Part shown: positions 26,113 through 34,434 of the stretch, one piece after another
Layout of the letters: the number at the start of each line of letters is the position of its first letter
Numbering within the stretch: the first letter of the stretch is position 1
Position numbers and translations under genes: made by a program
Notes under the pieces: generated by a model
Database searches by the model: none
What the model saw: only the letters and a program-made list of their open reading frames with translations
What the model was told of the DNA's origin: nothing
Origin: an uncultured Acidocella sp.
GTDB taxonomy: Bacteria; Pseudomonadota; Alphaproteobacteria; Acetobacterales; Acetobacteraceae
Direction: 5' to 3'
DNA: 64,000 nt
Assembly: GCF_946222605.1 (NCBI RefSeq)
Contig: NZ_CAMIIE010000011.1
Span: forward strand, 12,758-76,757

Positions 26113-26146
26113 CGGAAACGCTTTTGTGAAAATGAAAACGTTTACA
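26113..26146 (-). promoter_or_regulatory. Tandem LacI-type operators upstream of the ABC operon
   Basis: TGAAAACGTTTACA at 26133-26146 has the CG-centred 14-mer shape of LacI/CcpA-type operators. A second, weaker CG-centred site, GGAAACGCTTTTG, has its centre at 26119-26120. The two CG centres are exactly 20 bp apart, which puts both on the same face of the helix. They lie just before the LacI gene. Confidence 0.75.
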
Positions 26147-26154
26147 CGATCCCG

Positions 26155-26754
26155 CTATCCGGCGCGCAGATACATAGCGAGCATCCGCGTCAGCTCCGCC
26201 ACCACCTCTTCGTCCTGCCCCGCCTTGGGCACCTGCTTCATCATCAGCAGCACCGGCATCGTCATCGCCGCCGCGCGGCCGGGGGCGAGTTGTGGCCTGG
26301 CCTGAAGCAAAACGGCTTCCACCAGCGCGCGGCTGCGCGCGCGGAACGGCCGCGCCTGGCCCACCAGATCGGCACAGGCCTCCAGCAAGGAAGGCGCCAG
26401 CGCCCGGTCCTGCTCATGCGCGCGCAGCACCGCCAGCAGCCCGGCCGCCAGCGCTTCCGGGCTCAAGCCCGGCGCGGCATCGCGCAACGCCCCCAAACTA
26501 TCCTCCAGCCGGGCGGCATAGCGCTCCAGCAGCGCCATCGCCACAGCGGATTTGGAGGGGAAAAACTGGTAGAGCGAGCCGATCGGCGCCCCGGCGCGTT
26601 TGGCGATCTCGGTCATCGTCGCCGCCTCCACGCCTTTTTCCGCAAACAAACTGGCGGCGGCTTCCAGCAGTGCGGCGACACGCTGCACGCCGCGCTCCTG
26701 CTTGGGCGCCTTGCCGGGCTGGGTCGCGCTTGACGAATGTGAGGACACGCTCAT
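26155..26754 (-). CDS. TetR-family transcriptional regulator
   Basis: A 199-residue regulator. The N-terminal helix-turn-helix is at about 20-70, with the familiar pattern RVAALLEAAASLFAEKGVEA, TMTEIAKRAGAPIGSLYQFF and PSKSAVAMALLERY. The all-helical C-terminal ligand domain has no specific identifier. The ATG at 26754 sits at the divergent promoter with the hydrolase gene. A perfect 14-bp palindrome 11 bases upstream is the obvious operator. It likely represses itself and the isochorismatase-like gene. Confidence 0.92.
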   Translation of the reverse strand: MSVSSHSSSATQPGKAPKQERGVQRVAALLEAAASLFAEKGVEAATMTEIAKRAGAPIGSLYQFFPSKSAVAMALLERYAARLEDSLGALRDAAPGLSPEALAAGLLAVLRAHEQDRALAPSLLEACADLVGQARPFRARSRALVEAVLLQARPQLAPGRAAAMTMPVLLMMKQVPKAGQDEEVVAELTRMLAMYLRAG

Positions 26755-26765
26755 ATATCCAAAAG

Positions 26766-26779
26766 TGAGGATATCCTCA
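26766..26779. promoter_or_regulatory. Perfect palindrome, putative TetR operator
   Basis: TGAGGATATCCTCA is a perfect 14-bp palindrome in the 61-bp gap between the divergent TetR and hydrolase genes. CATAAT at 26778-26783 could be the -10 box of the hydrolase promoter, so binding would block it. Confidence 0.82.
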
Positions 26780-26815
26780 TAATACAGTCCCCCCTTATCT
26801 GAAAAGGCTGTTCCC

Positions 26816-27379
26816 ATGACCGAGCTTGATCCCTCTCGCACCGCCCTGGTGCTCATCGACCTGCAGAACGGCATCACCGCCCTGCCCACCAGCCCGCGCA
26901 CGGGTGCGGATATCGTCGCCCGTACCCTGCCCTTTGTGGCAAAATGCCGCGCCGCCGGGGTGCTGGTGGTGCCCGTGCATGTCGGCTGGCACGCGGATTT
27001 CGGCGATGCGCTGCGCCAGCAGGTGGACGCGCCCGGCAACCACGGCAAGCTGCCCGATGACTGGCTGAACTTCGTCGAAGGGCTGGTGCAGCCGGGCGAT
27101 GTCACCATCATCAAGCGCCAATGGAGCGCCTTTCACGGCACCGAGCTGGATCTGCAACTCCGCCGCCGCGGCATCACAAATATCGTGCTTTGCGGCATCG
27201 CCACCAATATCGGCGTGGAATCCACCGCGCGTCAGGCCTGGGAACATGGCTATCAGCTGGTGCTGGCCGAGGATCTCTGCACCTCGCTCGGCGAAGGCGC
27301 GCATGAATTCGCGATCAAGACCATCTTCCCGCGCCTCGGTCTGGTGCGCCAGAGCGCCGAGATCAGCTTCAAAGCCTGA
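26816..27379 (+). CDS. Isochorismatase-family hydrolase, YecD-like (no catalytic Cys)
   Basis: A 187-residue alpha/beta protein of the isochorismatase superfamily. Asp15 (LVLIDLQNG) and Lys100 (VTIIKRQWSAFHGT) of the usual Asp-Lys-Cys triad are present, and the cis-peptide/active-site loop is LCGIATNIGVESTAR. At the nucleophile position (about 133), where amidohydrolase members have Cys, there is Gly, as in true isochorismatases and the YecD-like group. It therefore should not act as a cysteine amidohydrolase; a vinyl-ether type or unknown reaction is more likely. It is divergent from, and presumably controlled by, the adjacent TetR regulator. Confidence 0.9.
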   Translation: MTELDPSRTALVLIDLQNGITALPTSPRTGADIVARTLPFVAKCRAAGVLVVPVHVGWHADFGDALRQQVDAPGNHGKLPDDWLNFVEGLVQPGDVTIIKRQWSAFHGTELDLQLRRRGITNIVLCGIATNIGVESTARQAWEHGYQLVLAEDLCTSLGEGAHEFAIKTIFPRLGLVRQSAEISFKA

Positions 27380-27474
27380 TCAAAACGCCGCACCGGTCAT
27401 ACCGGGGCGGCAAACGGCACGTGTGAAAACGCCGAAAAAGCCGCTTTAAGACTTTGAAAATCAATGAGGTGCGC

Positions 27475-27567
27475 TGGCGGAGGAGATGGGATTCGAACCC
27501 ACGATACGCCTTGACAGCGTATAACGGTTTAGCAAACCGCCGCCTTCAGCCTCTCGGCCACCCCTCC
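27475..27567 (-). tRNA. tRNA-Ser (GCU)
   Basis: A class II tRNA of 93 nt including an encoded 3' CCA. The acceptor stem GGAGGGG pairs with CTCCTCC (one G-T). The anticodon stem-loop is GCGGT-TTGCTAA-ACCGT with anticodon GCT. A long variable arm follows, and the T arm contains GGTTCGAATCC. It reads AGC/AGU codons. Confidence 0.97.
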
Positions 27568-27769
27568 GGTGCACAGCGTCGCCTGAACGGCACCAGCCCG
27601 ACGCTCATAATCGGCGGGCGCGCGAAGGTAAAGCCCAAGGTGAAGAATAATCGTCGCGATTCAGCCGGATCTCGCGCGGCAGGGCCTGCCGGACCAGCGC
27701 CCCAAGGAAAATGCCGGTCTGGCATGAGGGAGCTGAGGGGCGGTTTTATGCTGCGCCGCAAAATTTCTC

Positions 27770-27880
27770 TTGCACCGCAACATGAGTTTAGGTAAAACGT
27801 TTTTACAGGGTGAGTTTCTCCCCTGTTTCTTGGACGTTTCCTCCCTAAACTTGGCGGTGCTTTATGCACCGCCTTTTTTT
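27770..27880 (+). ncRNA. Candidate small RNA with promoter and terminator
   Basis: A promoter-like TTGCAC (27770-27775), a 17-bp spacer and TAAAAC (27793-27798) would start a transcript near 27805. The ~76-nt product would have a 5' hairpin ACAGGG/CCCTGT (27805-27810 with 27821-27826) and a single-stranded stretch with TTTCCTCCC, which resembles anti-Shine-Dalgarno motifs of alphaproteobacterial sRNAs. It ends in an 8-bp GC stem (27853-27860 with 27866-27873) and seven T's. No plus-strand gene needs this terminator except the hydrolase ending ~470 bp upstream. I see nothing else in 27568-27769. Confidence 0.5.
27853..27880 (+). terminator. Rho-independent terminator
   Basis: The stem GGCGGTGC/GCACCGCC with loop TTTAT is followed by TTTTTTT on the plus strand. 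The minus side has no T tract, so it does not serve the amidohydrolase gene next to it. Confidence 0.9.
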
Positions 27881-28763
27881 ACTCCGCTGCTTGCTTGAAG
27901 TCCGGACCAGGCAGGCCGCCTTGCCGCAATGTCTGGATCACGTCCGCCAGAATCGCGGAAAGCCGCGCCTGCACCGCCTCGAAGCCGGGTTTGCGGGTAT
28001 ATTGGCGCTCATTCATGTAAAGCCCGCGGGCCAGCTCGATCTGCATCACCTGCACCGCCTCATGCGGGCGGCCATAATGGCGGGTGATGAAGCCGCCGGC
28101 ATACGGGTCATTCCGGCGCACCGAAAATCCCTGCCCGAGAAATTGCCGTTCGAGGAAGTTCGACCAGGCCGGGCGACAGCTGGCGCCGTGCGCGTCGCCC
28201 AGAATAATGTCGGGGCGCGGGCTCAGCCGGCTGAACGGGGTGGGCATGGAGTGGCAGTCCAGCACCAGGCAATAGCCGAACCGCTCCAGATTTTCCTCGA
28301 TCAGCCCGGCCAGCGCCTCGTGAAAAGGCCGCCAGCAGCTCTCGATTCGCGCCCGCGCCTCCTCGAACAGCAGCTTGCGGGCATAGATCGGCTCGCCGGT
28401 GCCGACGATCCGCGCCACCGTCCCCAACCCGCAAGCCACGCGCGGGCTGGCGCTGTTGACGTAATCGGGCAGCCGGTCGGCGAACATATTGGGGTCCAGC
28501 TCCCAGGGTTCGCGATTCACATCGCACCAGGCGCGAGGAAATTCCGCCGCCAGCAGCGGCACGCCCAAGACCGGGCCGGCGGCGAACAGCTCCTCGACGA
28601 AACTATCCTCCGAGCCGCGGATCGCCTCCGGCGTCAGCCGCGAGGCCTGCAGAAACGCCTCCGGATAGACCCGGCCGGAATGCGGCGAGGTCAATACGAG
28701 GCCGGCCAGCTGCTGCGCCGGGCGGTGGAGGGTGATCGGCGGTGCGTCCATAGGTACCGTCAT
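27879..28763 (-). CDS. N-formylglutamate amidohydrolase family protein
   Basis: A 294-residue member of the FGase (HutG-type) family, which hydrolyses N-formylglutamate or similar N-acyl amino acids. Signature segments are VLTSPHSGRVYP at the N-terminus, SEDSFVEELF, RAWCDVNREPWELDP, VLDCHSMPTPFS (metal-site His) and LGDAHGASCRP. No other histidine-degradation genes are nearby, so the physiological substrate is open. Its ATG follows the flippase stop directly (TGAATG), so the two are cotranscribed; a functional link is not evident. Confidence 0.9.
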   Translation of the reverse strand: MTVPMDAPPITLHRPAQQLAGLVLTSPHSGRVYPEAFLQASRLTPEAIRGSEDSFVEELFAAGPVLGVPLLAAEFPRAWCDVNREPWELDPNMFADRLPDYVNSASPRVACGLGTVARIVGTGEPIYARKLLFEEARARIESCWRPFHEALAGLIEENLERFGYCLVLDCHSMPTPFSRLSPRPDIILGDAHGASCRPAWSNFLERQFLGQGFSVRRNDPYAGGFITRHYGRPHEAVQVMQIELARGLYMNERQYTRKPGFEAVQARLSAILADVIQTLRQGGLPGPDFKQAAE

Positions 28764-30224
28764 TCAACCAGCATGGGGGCGCGGGGGCAAGGGAAACAGT
28801 GCCAGCCGCAGCCGCCGCGCCAAGGCCCGCAGCCGTGCCGGCGCCAAAGCCAGCACGATGAGGATGAAACTCAACGCCGCAATGCCCGCCTGCAGGATCA
28901 GCGCCTGCGCCAACGCGGCCGGCAAAAGCGGCGTGACCGCCCAACCCGCCAGCCGCGCGCCGAGCAGCCCGGCCAGCGGCACCAGCAGCAGCCGAAAGAG
29001 CGGCCAGGCCAGGTCGCGCTGGCCCTGGCGCAGCGCCAGCAGAAACAGCAAAGATGAAGCCGCCCCGCGCACCGCCAGCGCCCAGGCCAGCGCCGCCAGC
29101 CCGAACGGTGCGGCCAGACAGCAGCTCGCCAACATGCTCAGCGCATTCACCCAGGCATACCAGGAGACCAGCCCGACCCGTCCCAGCGCGGTGAGCAACG
29201 GGCTGATGATGCCATAGAGGGCGAGGCTCGGCGCCACCAGGCTGAGGATGGTGAATACCGGCACCGCCCCTGCCCAGCCCGGTCCGAACATCAGCAGCAT
29301 CAATGGCCGTGCCGCCGCGCCGCTCACCGCGCTGACGAAAAAGATCAGCAGGCACAGCGCATCCAGAATATGGCGCAGCACCAAAGCCCGGCGCGGCGGA
29401 TCGTCGCGCACCGCCACCAGCACCGGCAGCACCAGCTTGCGGGCGGGCAGAAACGCCACCTCCTGCAGCACCTCCAGCAGCCGCTGGGCGATGCGAAACT
29501 GCGCCAGCGCCACCAATGGCAGCAACAGCCCCAGCAGCATCACATAGCCGGTGAGGGCGATGAAATCGACAAAGGCCGCCTCCATCAGCGGCCGGGAGAA
29601 GGCAAAGCCGGCGCGCAGCACCGCCCAGCCGGGCGGGCGCGGCGGCACCCAGCGCGCGCTGGCGCTGGCCACCAGTGCATAGAATGCCACCCCCACCAGG
29701 CGCTGCGCCACCAAAGCCGCCACACCCTGCCCGGCATAGGCCAGCGGCAGCGCGCACAAGCCGCCCAGCAGGGTGCTGCCCAGCGAGATCAGCCCGATGC
29801 TGCGAAAGCGGAATTGCGAACTGAGCCGCGCCGAGGGGACGATGAGAAAGCAGGTCATCACCACGCTCAGCGCCATCACCCGCAGCACCGCCTTCAGCAA
29901 CGGCAAATGATAGAGCCGCGCCGCCCACGGCGCGAGCAGCCACAGCCCGGCCATAAACAACAGCGCGGTGAGCAACTGGCTCCAGAACGCCCCGGCCTCC
30001 ACCGCGCGGTCGCCGGGGCAGGCCTGCACCTGCTCGCCGGCGCCGGAATTGGCCACCACCTTGGCCAGCTCGGACATCGCCGAGGCGATCGCGATCAGCC
30101 CGACATCGCGCGCCGGCACCACCCGCAACAGCAAGGCCAGGATGGCAAACCCCGCCGCGCGCTCGGCCAGCACGGTCGCGAAATTCCAGGCCGCCCCGTG
30201 CGCGGTGCGCCGTGCCAGGCTCAT
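28764..30224 (-). CDS. Oligosaccharide/polysaccharide flippase (PST/MOP superfamily)
   Basis: A ~486-residue integral membrane protein with 12-14 predicted helices. The N-terminus (MSLARRTAHGAAWNFATVLA and the following EL-K region) and the central motif GYVMLLGLLLPLVALAQFRI resemble RfbX/Wzx-like exporters that flip lipid-linked sugars across the inner membrane. The ATG at 30224 is chosen because GGAGG is five bases upstream; a Met 13 codons earlier has no such signal. No glycosyltransferases are adjacent, so the substrate cannot be inferred. Confidence 0.87.
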   Translation of the reverse strand: MSLARRTAHGAAWNFATVLAERAAGFAILALLLRVVPARDVGLIAIASAMSELAKVVANSGAGEQVQACPGDRAVEAGAFWSQLLTALLFMAGLWLLAPWAARLYHLPLLKAVLRVMALSVVMTCFLIVPSARLSSQFRFRSIGLISLGSTLLGGLCALPLAYAGQGVAALVAQRLVGVAFYALVASASARWVPPRPPGWAVLRAGFAFSRPLMEAAFVDFIALTGYVMLLGLLLPLVALAQFRIAQRLLEVLQEVAFLPARKLVLPVLVAVRDDPPRRALVLRHILDALCLLIFFVSAVSGAAARPLMLLMFGPGWAGAVPVFTILSLVAPSLALYGIISPLLTALGRVGLVSWYAWVNALSMLASCCLAAPFGLAALAWALAVRGAASSLLFLLALRQGQRDLAWPLFRLLLVPLAGLLGARLAGWAVTPLLPAALAQALILQAGIAALSFILIVLALAPARLRALARRLRLALFPLPPRPHAG

Positions 30225-30281
30225 CCCCGCCTCCGTTGCAGATCCGGCATGAAACCAGCACAACCAGACGCTGTCAAAGGG

Positions 30282-31502
30282 TCAGAGGCTCACCCACAAG
30301 CCGAGCAAAGCCAGCGCCAAAGCGGGCGGCATCATCACCGCGCCCAGCACCAGGAACCGCCAGGCGCTCATCTCCATCCCCTCACGGCGCAGCGCATTCA
30401 GCCAGAGGATCGTCGCCAGCGAGCCGGTGACGGAGAGGTTCGGCCCGAGATCCACCCCGATCAGCGCCGCCGCCTTCGCCCCGGCCGGGGCCTGGGCAAA
30501 GAGATGCGCCGCCAGCAGCCCCACCGGCAGGTTATTGGCGAGATTGCTGAGCAGCCCCAGCCCCGCCCCCACCGGCCCAATCCCGACCTGCGCAAAACCG
30601 GAAAGCACCCGCACCAGCCCGGCCTGGTCCAACGCCGCGACCATCACGAACAGCCCGGCCACCAGCGGCAAGACGCTCCAGGAAACGCCACGCAGGGCCT
30701 GCCAGGGCGGCGTGCGCGTCAGCAAACTGACCAGCACCAGGCAACCAGCCCCGAGCAGGAAGGTCAGCGTGCCCAGCGCCCAGCCAAAGGCCGCCGCCGC
30801 CACCAGCAGCAAAGCCGCCACCCCCAGCCCGGCCAGCGTCCAGCGCCCGCCCGTGCCCAGCGTCACGCTCTCATCCGGAACCTGCAGCGTCTCACGCAGA
30901 TGCGCCCTCTGGGTCAGCCATAAGGTCGCGTAGCTCGCCAGGATCGCCAGCACCGACGCCAAACCGAACAGATGCAGCCACGCGCCCAGCCGCGGCATCT
31001 GCCCATCGAACAGCACCAGATTGGCGGGGTTGGAAATTGGCAGCAGAAACGAGGCGGCATTGGCGACGAAGGCGCAGATCAGCAGATAAGGCAGCTTATC
31101 CCTTGCCCCCGCCGCCCCGGCCATGGCGGCGACGGCCGGGGTGAACACCACCGCCGTCGCATCGTTGGAAAGCAGCGCCGTGATCACCACCGCCAGCGCA
31201 TAAACCAGCGTGAACAGCAGCAGCGCCGACCCCCCGGCCCAGCGCGCCAGATGCGCCGCCGCCCAGTCGAACACGCCTTCCAGCACCGCCAGCTCGGCCA
31301 GCAGCATCATGCCGATGAGAAACAGATAAACCTGCGCCCCCTGCCCCATCGCCGCCAGCGCGGCGCGCGGCGAGAGCGCGCCCAGCCCGACCAGCAACAC
31401 CGCCCCGGCCAGAGCCGGCCAGGCCTCCTTCACCCCGAAGGGCCGCGCCATGATGCAGCCCAGGCTGATGGCGACGACCAACAGGACCAAGCCGAGGCTC
31501 AC
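30282..31502 (-). CDS. ArsB/NhaD-type (SLC13-like) anion permease
   Basis: A ~406-residue membrane protein with 11-12 helices. The segments VVITALLSNDATAVVFTPAV and LPISNPANLVLF, and near the C-terminus LLSNLANNLPVGLLAAHLF and GVDLGPNLSVTGSLATILW, form the two inverted-repeat ion-binding regions of the ArsB/ArsP-like ion transporter superfamily. These are typical of arsenite efflux pumps. The start is probably the GTG at 31502, which overlaps the MFS stop (GTGA). No arsR or arsC is present, so arsenite as the substrate is uncertain. Confidence 0.87.
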   Translation of the reverse strand: MSLGLVLLVVAISLGCIMARPFGVKEAWPALAGAVLLVGLGALSPRAALAAMGQGAQVYLFLIGMMLLAELAVLEGVFDWAAAHLARWAGGSALLLFTLVYALAVVITALLSNDATAVVFTPAVAAMAGAAGARDKLPYLLICAFVANAASFLLPISNPANLVLFDGQMPRLGAWLHLFGLASVLAILASYATLWLTQRAHLRETLQVPDESVTLGTGGRWTLAGLGVAALLLVAAAAFGWALGTLTFLLGAGCLVLVSLLTRTPPWQALRGVSWSVLPLVAGLFVMVAALDQAGLVRVLSGFAQVGIGPVGAGLGLLSNLANNLPVGLLAAHLFAQAPAGAKAAALIGVDLGPNLSVTGSLATILWLNALRREGMEMSAWRFLVLGAVMMPPALALALLGLWVSL

Positions 31503-32665
31503 GCCCGGCGCACGCTGAGGAAATAGCCCAGCCCCACCAGCCCCAACGCCCCGCCGGCAATGCACAGCCCATCCCAGCCGCCGCGCGCCAGCAGCACGCC
31601 GCAGGCGGCGGAACCCGCCGCCCCGCCCAGGAAGAAGAAGGCCATGAACACGCCGTTCAGCCGCGAGCGCAGCTCAGGGGCGAGGATATAGATCGAGCGC
31701 TGGCTCAGCACGAGATTGGTCTGCACCGCCGAGTCGAGCACGATGCCGGCCAGCGCCAGCACCAGAACCGAATGGATCTGCGCCCCCAGCGCCGCGATGA
31801 TGAAGGCCAGCGTCACCCCCAGCAGCGCCAGGATGGTGCCGGCCCGGGTATGGCCACGATCCGCCATATGCCCGGCCCAAGGCGCCACCAGCGCCCCCGC
31901 CGCGCCCACCAGCGCGAACACCGCGATGCCGCGCTGGGTGAAGCCGAACCGCGCCGCCAGATAAAGCGGCACCCCGGTCCAGAACAGCGAGAACCCGGCA
32001 AAGCAGGCGGCATGGACGAAAGCGCGCTGGCGCAGCACCGCAAAGCGCAGCGGCAGCGTGAACAAGGAGCCCAGCAGCTCGCCATAATGATGGTTCGCCG
32101 CCGGCTGGCGGTGCGGCAATTTGCGGCTCAGCAGCACCGCCATCCCGGCCATCGCCGCGGCGGAGAGAAAGAACACCATCCGCCAGGAGGAAAACGCCGC
32201 GATGGTCGAGGCGACGGGCCGCGACAGCAGGATGCCGAACAGCAGCCCGGAGGTCACCATTCCCACCACCTTGCCGCGCTGATGTTCAGGTGTCAGATGC
32301 GCCGCCAGCGGGATCAGCATTTGCACCGCCACCGAGGTCACCCCGATCAAGGCCGAGACCACCAGCATCACCCGCGCATCCCAGGCGAAGCCGGCCAGCA
32401 GCAGCGGGATGATCGCCGCCGCGATGGTCAGCACCACCAGGCGCCGATTCTCCACCAGATCCCCCAGCGGCACCAGGAACAGCAACCCCGCCGCGTATCC
32501 CAGCTGGGTGAGAGTCACGATCAGGCTTTCCGCCTGCGCCCCCATATGCAGCGCCGGGCCGATCAACCCGATCAGCGGCTGCGCATAATAAATATTCGCC
32601 ACGACAATCCCGCAGGAGGCGGCGAGCAACCCGACCATTTGTCGGGACGGAGATGATTCAGACAT
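31499..32665 (-). CDS. MFS transporter, drug-efflux-like
   Basis: A 388-residue major facilitator with 12 predicted helices. The loop 2-3 motif appears as VPLGDLVENRRLVVLT. The family of AraJ/YnfM-like exporters is suggested by YYAQPLIGLIGPALHM at the N-terminus and by SQRSIYILAPELRSRLNGVF. The ATG at 32665 begins just before helix 1. It overlaps the ArsB-like gene by 4 bp, forming a two-gene efflux unit, and is divergent from uppP with 88 bp between them. Confidence 0.9.
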   Translation of the reverse strand: MSESSPSRQMVGLLAASCGIVVANIYYAQPLIGLIGPALHMGAQAESLIVTLTQLGYAAGLLFLVPLGDLVENRRLVVLTIAAAIIPLLLAGFAWDARVMLVVSALIGVTSVAVQMLIPLAAHLTPEHQRGKVVGMVTSGLLFGILLSRPVASTIAAFSSWRMVFFLSAAAMAGMAVLLSRKLPHRQPAANHHYGELLGSLFTLPLRFAVLRQRAFVHAACFAGFSLFWTGVPLYLAARFGFTQRGIAVFALVGAAGALVAPWAGHMADRGHTRAGTILALLGVTLAFIIAALGAQIHSVLVLALAGIVLDSAVQTNLVLSQRSIYILAPELRSRLNGVFMAFFFLGGAAGSAACGVLLARGGWDGLCIAGGALGLVGLGYFLSVRRA

Positions 32666-32753
32666 GGGCCTCGACTTAACGGCGCGGGAAAATTCTGCGA
32701 AGCAGCAAATGGGGCGTCCGGCTTGAGCGCGCCATAGCTGAGGGGATGATTTC

Positions 32754-33587
32754 ATGGATTTATTGCATGCCGTGCTGTTTGCCATCCTGCAGGGGGCGAC
32801 GGAACTCTTCCCCGTCAGCTCGCTGGGCCATGCGGTGGTGGTGCCGGCCTTGCTGCATTGGCATGTGGATCAGGCGGCGCCGAGCTTCCTGCCTTTCCTG
32901 GTGATGCTGCATCTGGGCACCGCCTTCGGGCTGATCGCCTATTTCTATGTGGAATGGCTGGTGATGGCGCGCGGCGTGCTGGGGCTGGGCTATGAGGCCG
33001 AAAACGCCTCCGCCCGGGCGCTGCTGGGCAAGCTGATCGTCGCCACCATCCCGGCGGTGATCATCGGCGCGCTGCTGAAGAAACATATCGCCCATCTCTT
33101 CGCCAGCCCGATGATCGCGGCCGGCTTTCTCATCCTCAACGCCATATTGCTGCTCCTGGGCGAGCGCCGGCGCGACCAGCCTCTGCGCGGCACCACCATC
33201 GGCTATGTGGACGCGCTGATCATCGGCATCTTCCAGTGCCTGGCCTTCCTGCCTGGCATCTCGCGCTCGGGGGCGGCCATCGTCGGCGGGCTGCAGCGCG
33301 GCATTTCCTATGCCGGGGCGGCGAAATTCTCCTTCCTAATGGGCACGCCGGTGATCCTCGCCGCCGCCGCCGCCGAAGTGCCGAAGCTGATCAAGGCGCA
33401 TGAGCTGCATGCGCTGTTCGGCATCTCGCTGGTGGCCGCCCTCGTCTCCGGCATCGTCGCCTATGCCAGCACCGCCTTCCTGATGCGCTATTTCAAGGAT
33501 CACGATGAGTGGGCGATGAAGCCGTTCGCGATCTATTGCGCGCTGGCGGGCATCGTCTCCCTGGCGCTGCTGTGGGGCGGGCTGTGA
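32754..33587 (+). CDS. uppP: Undecaprenyl-diphosphatase
   Basis: A 277-residue membrane phosphatase (BacA family) that recycles undecaprenyl pyrophosphate for peptidoglycan and polysaccharide synthesis and gives bacitracin resistance. Both catalytic regions are present: QGATELFPVSSLGHAVVVP (normally QGxTEFLPVSSSGH) at about 14-32 and LPGISRSGAAIVGGL in the second half, with the catalytic Arg and Ser. About eight helices are predicted. The downstream hydrolase gene starts inside its stop codon (GTGA), so the two are coupled. Confidence 0.95.
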   Translation: MDLLHAVLFAILQGATELFPVSSLGHAVVVPALLHWHVDQAAPSFLPFLVMLHLGTAFGLIAYFYVEWLVMARGVLGLGYEAENASARALLGKLIVATIPAVIIGALLKKHIAHLFASPMIAAGFLILNAILLLLGERRRDQPLRGTTIGYVDALIIGIFQCLAFLPGISRSGAAIVGGLQRGISYAGAAKFSFLMGTPVILAAAAAEVPKLIKAHELHALFGISLVAALVSGIVAYASTAFLMRYFKDHDEWAMKPFAIYCALAGIVSLALLWGGL

Positions 33588-34345
33588 GGCGCGCTTTGCT
33601 GGCAGCCGCCCTGCTGCTCGCACCAAGCTTCGCCCCAACTCTCGCCCAGGCCAAGGTCAACCTCGCCGAAGCCCCGATCGGCCGCACCGATCTGCCCTGG
33701 TGGAATGCCCGCTGGCACGCCACTCTGGTGGAGAAGGCCGCGCATCCCAACGCCAAGCTGGTCTGGCTGGGCGATTCGATCACCTATTACTGGCAGCGCC
33801 AGGGCGGGCATGGCTATGACGACATCAAGCCGGTCTGGGACAAATATTATAACGCCTATGACGCGCTGGATTTCGGCTTCATCGGCGACACCACCGCCTC
33901 GCTGATCTGGCGTCTCGACCATGGCCAGGTCGAAGGGCTGCACCCGAAGCTCGCCATCATCCTGATCGGCGCCAATAATTTCGGCCGGGTGCATTGGGAT
34001 GCCGCGATGACGGTGCCCGGCATCGAATCCGTGGCGGCGAACACCCAGAAGCGCCTGCCGGGGGCGCATATCCTGCTGCTGGGCGTGCTGCCCTGCATTC
34101 GCGGCCCCTGGGTGGACGCGCAGACCATCGCCACCAATGCGGATCTCGCCAAGCATTATGAGGGGAATCCCGGCGTCACCTTCGTCGATCTGCGGCATCT
34201 GTTCATCAAGGATGGCAAGGTGGACGCGTCGCTCTTCGTCGATCCGCATCTCACCCCGCCGGAGCCGGCCTTGCATCCGAACCGTGAGGGCATGACGATG
34301 ATCGCCCAGGCCATCGCCCCGATCGTGAAAAAATACGAGAACTGA
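33584..34345 (+). CDS. Exported SGNH/GDSL hydrolase
   Basis: A 253-residue secreted esterase-like protein. The GTG at 33584 overlaps the uppP stop and gives a clean signal peptide (VRRALLAAALLLAPSFAPTL, cleavage near AQA). Block I is WLGDSITYYW with the nucleophile Ser65, the oxyanion Gly is in GFIGDT, and block III is LIGANN. Block V is atypical: the His in LHPNREG lacks the Asp three residues before it, and the nearest acids are the Glu four residues before and an Asp in FVDPHL. The fold resembles platelet-activating-factor acetylhydrolase-like SGNH enzymes acting on sugar acetyls or lipids. The substrate is unknown. Confidence 0.87.
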   Translation: MRRALLAAALLLAPSFAPTLAQAKVNLAEAPIGRTDLPWWNARWHATLVEKAAHPNAKLVWLGDSITYYWQRQGGHGYDDIKPVWDKYYNAYDALDFGFIGDTTASLIWRLDHGQVEGLHPKLAIILIGANNFGRVHWDAAMTVPGIESVAANTQKRLPGAHILLLGVLPCIRGPWVDAQTIATNADLAKHYEGNPGVTFVDLRHLFIKDGKVDASLFVDPHLTPPEPALHPNREGMTMIAQAIAPIVKKYEN

Positions 34346-34378
34346 CAGCGCCCGGAGCCCGGCGCCGCGCCGGCCCAT

Positions 34379-34404
34379 AAAAAAGGCGCCCCGCGAGGGG
34401 CGCC
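34379..34404 (-). terminator. Rho-independent terminator of the atp operon
   Basis: A perfect 8-bp GC stem (34385-34392 with 34397-34404, loop 34393-34396) is followed on the minus strand by TTTTTTATG. It lies beyond the 107-bp repeat that touches the atpC stop. The plus-strand side has only TTAAGG, so the SGNH gene may use it weakly. Confidence 0.85.
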
Positions 34405-34434
34405 TTAAGGTTACTCTGGGAGCAACGTAAACAT

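Noticed and set aside
28603..30261. 552-codon Gly/Ala-rich frame in another frame of the flippase gene
   Set aside because: A shifted reading of a membrane protein gene; the flippase frame has clear helices and a ribosome binding site.
30282..32665. Arsenic-resistance operon
   Set aside because: Only the ArsB-like permease is present. There is no arsR, arsC or arsA, and the partner is a generic MFS exporter.
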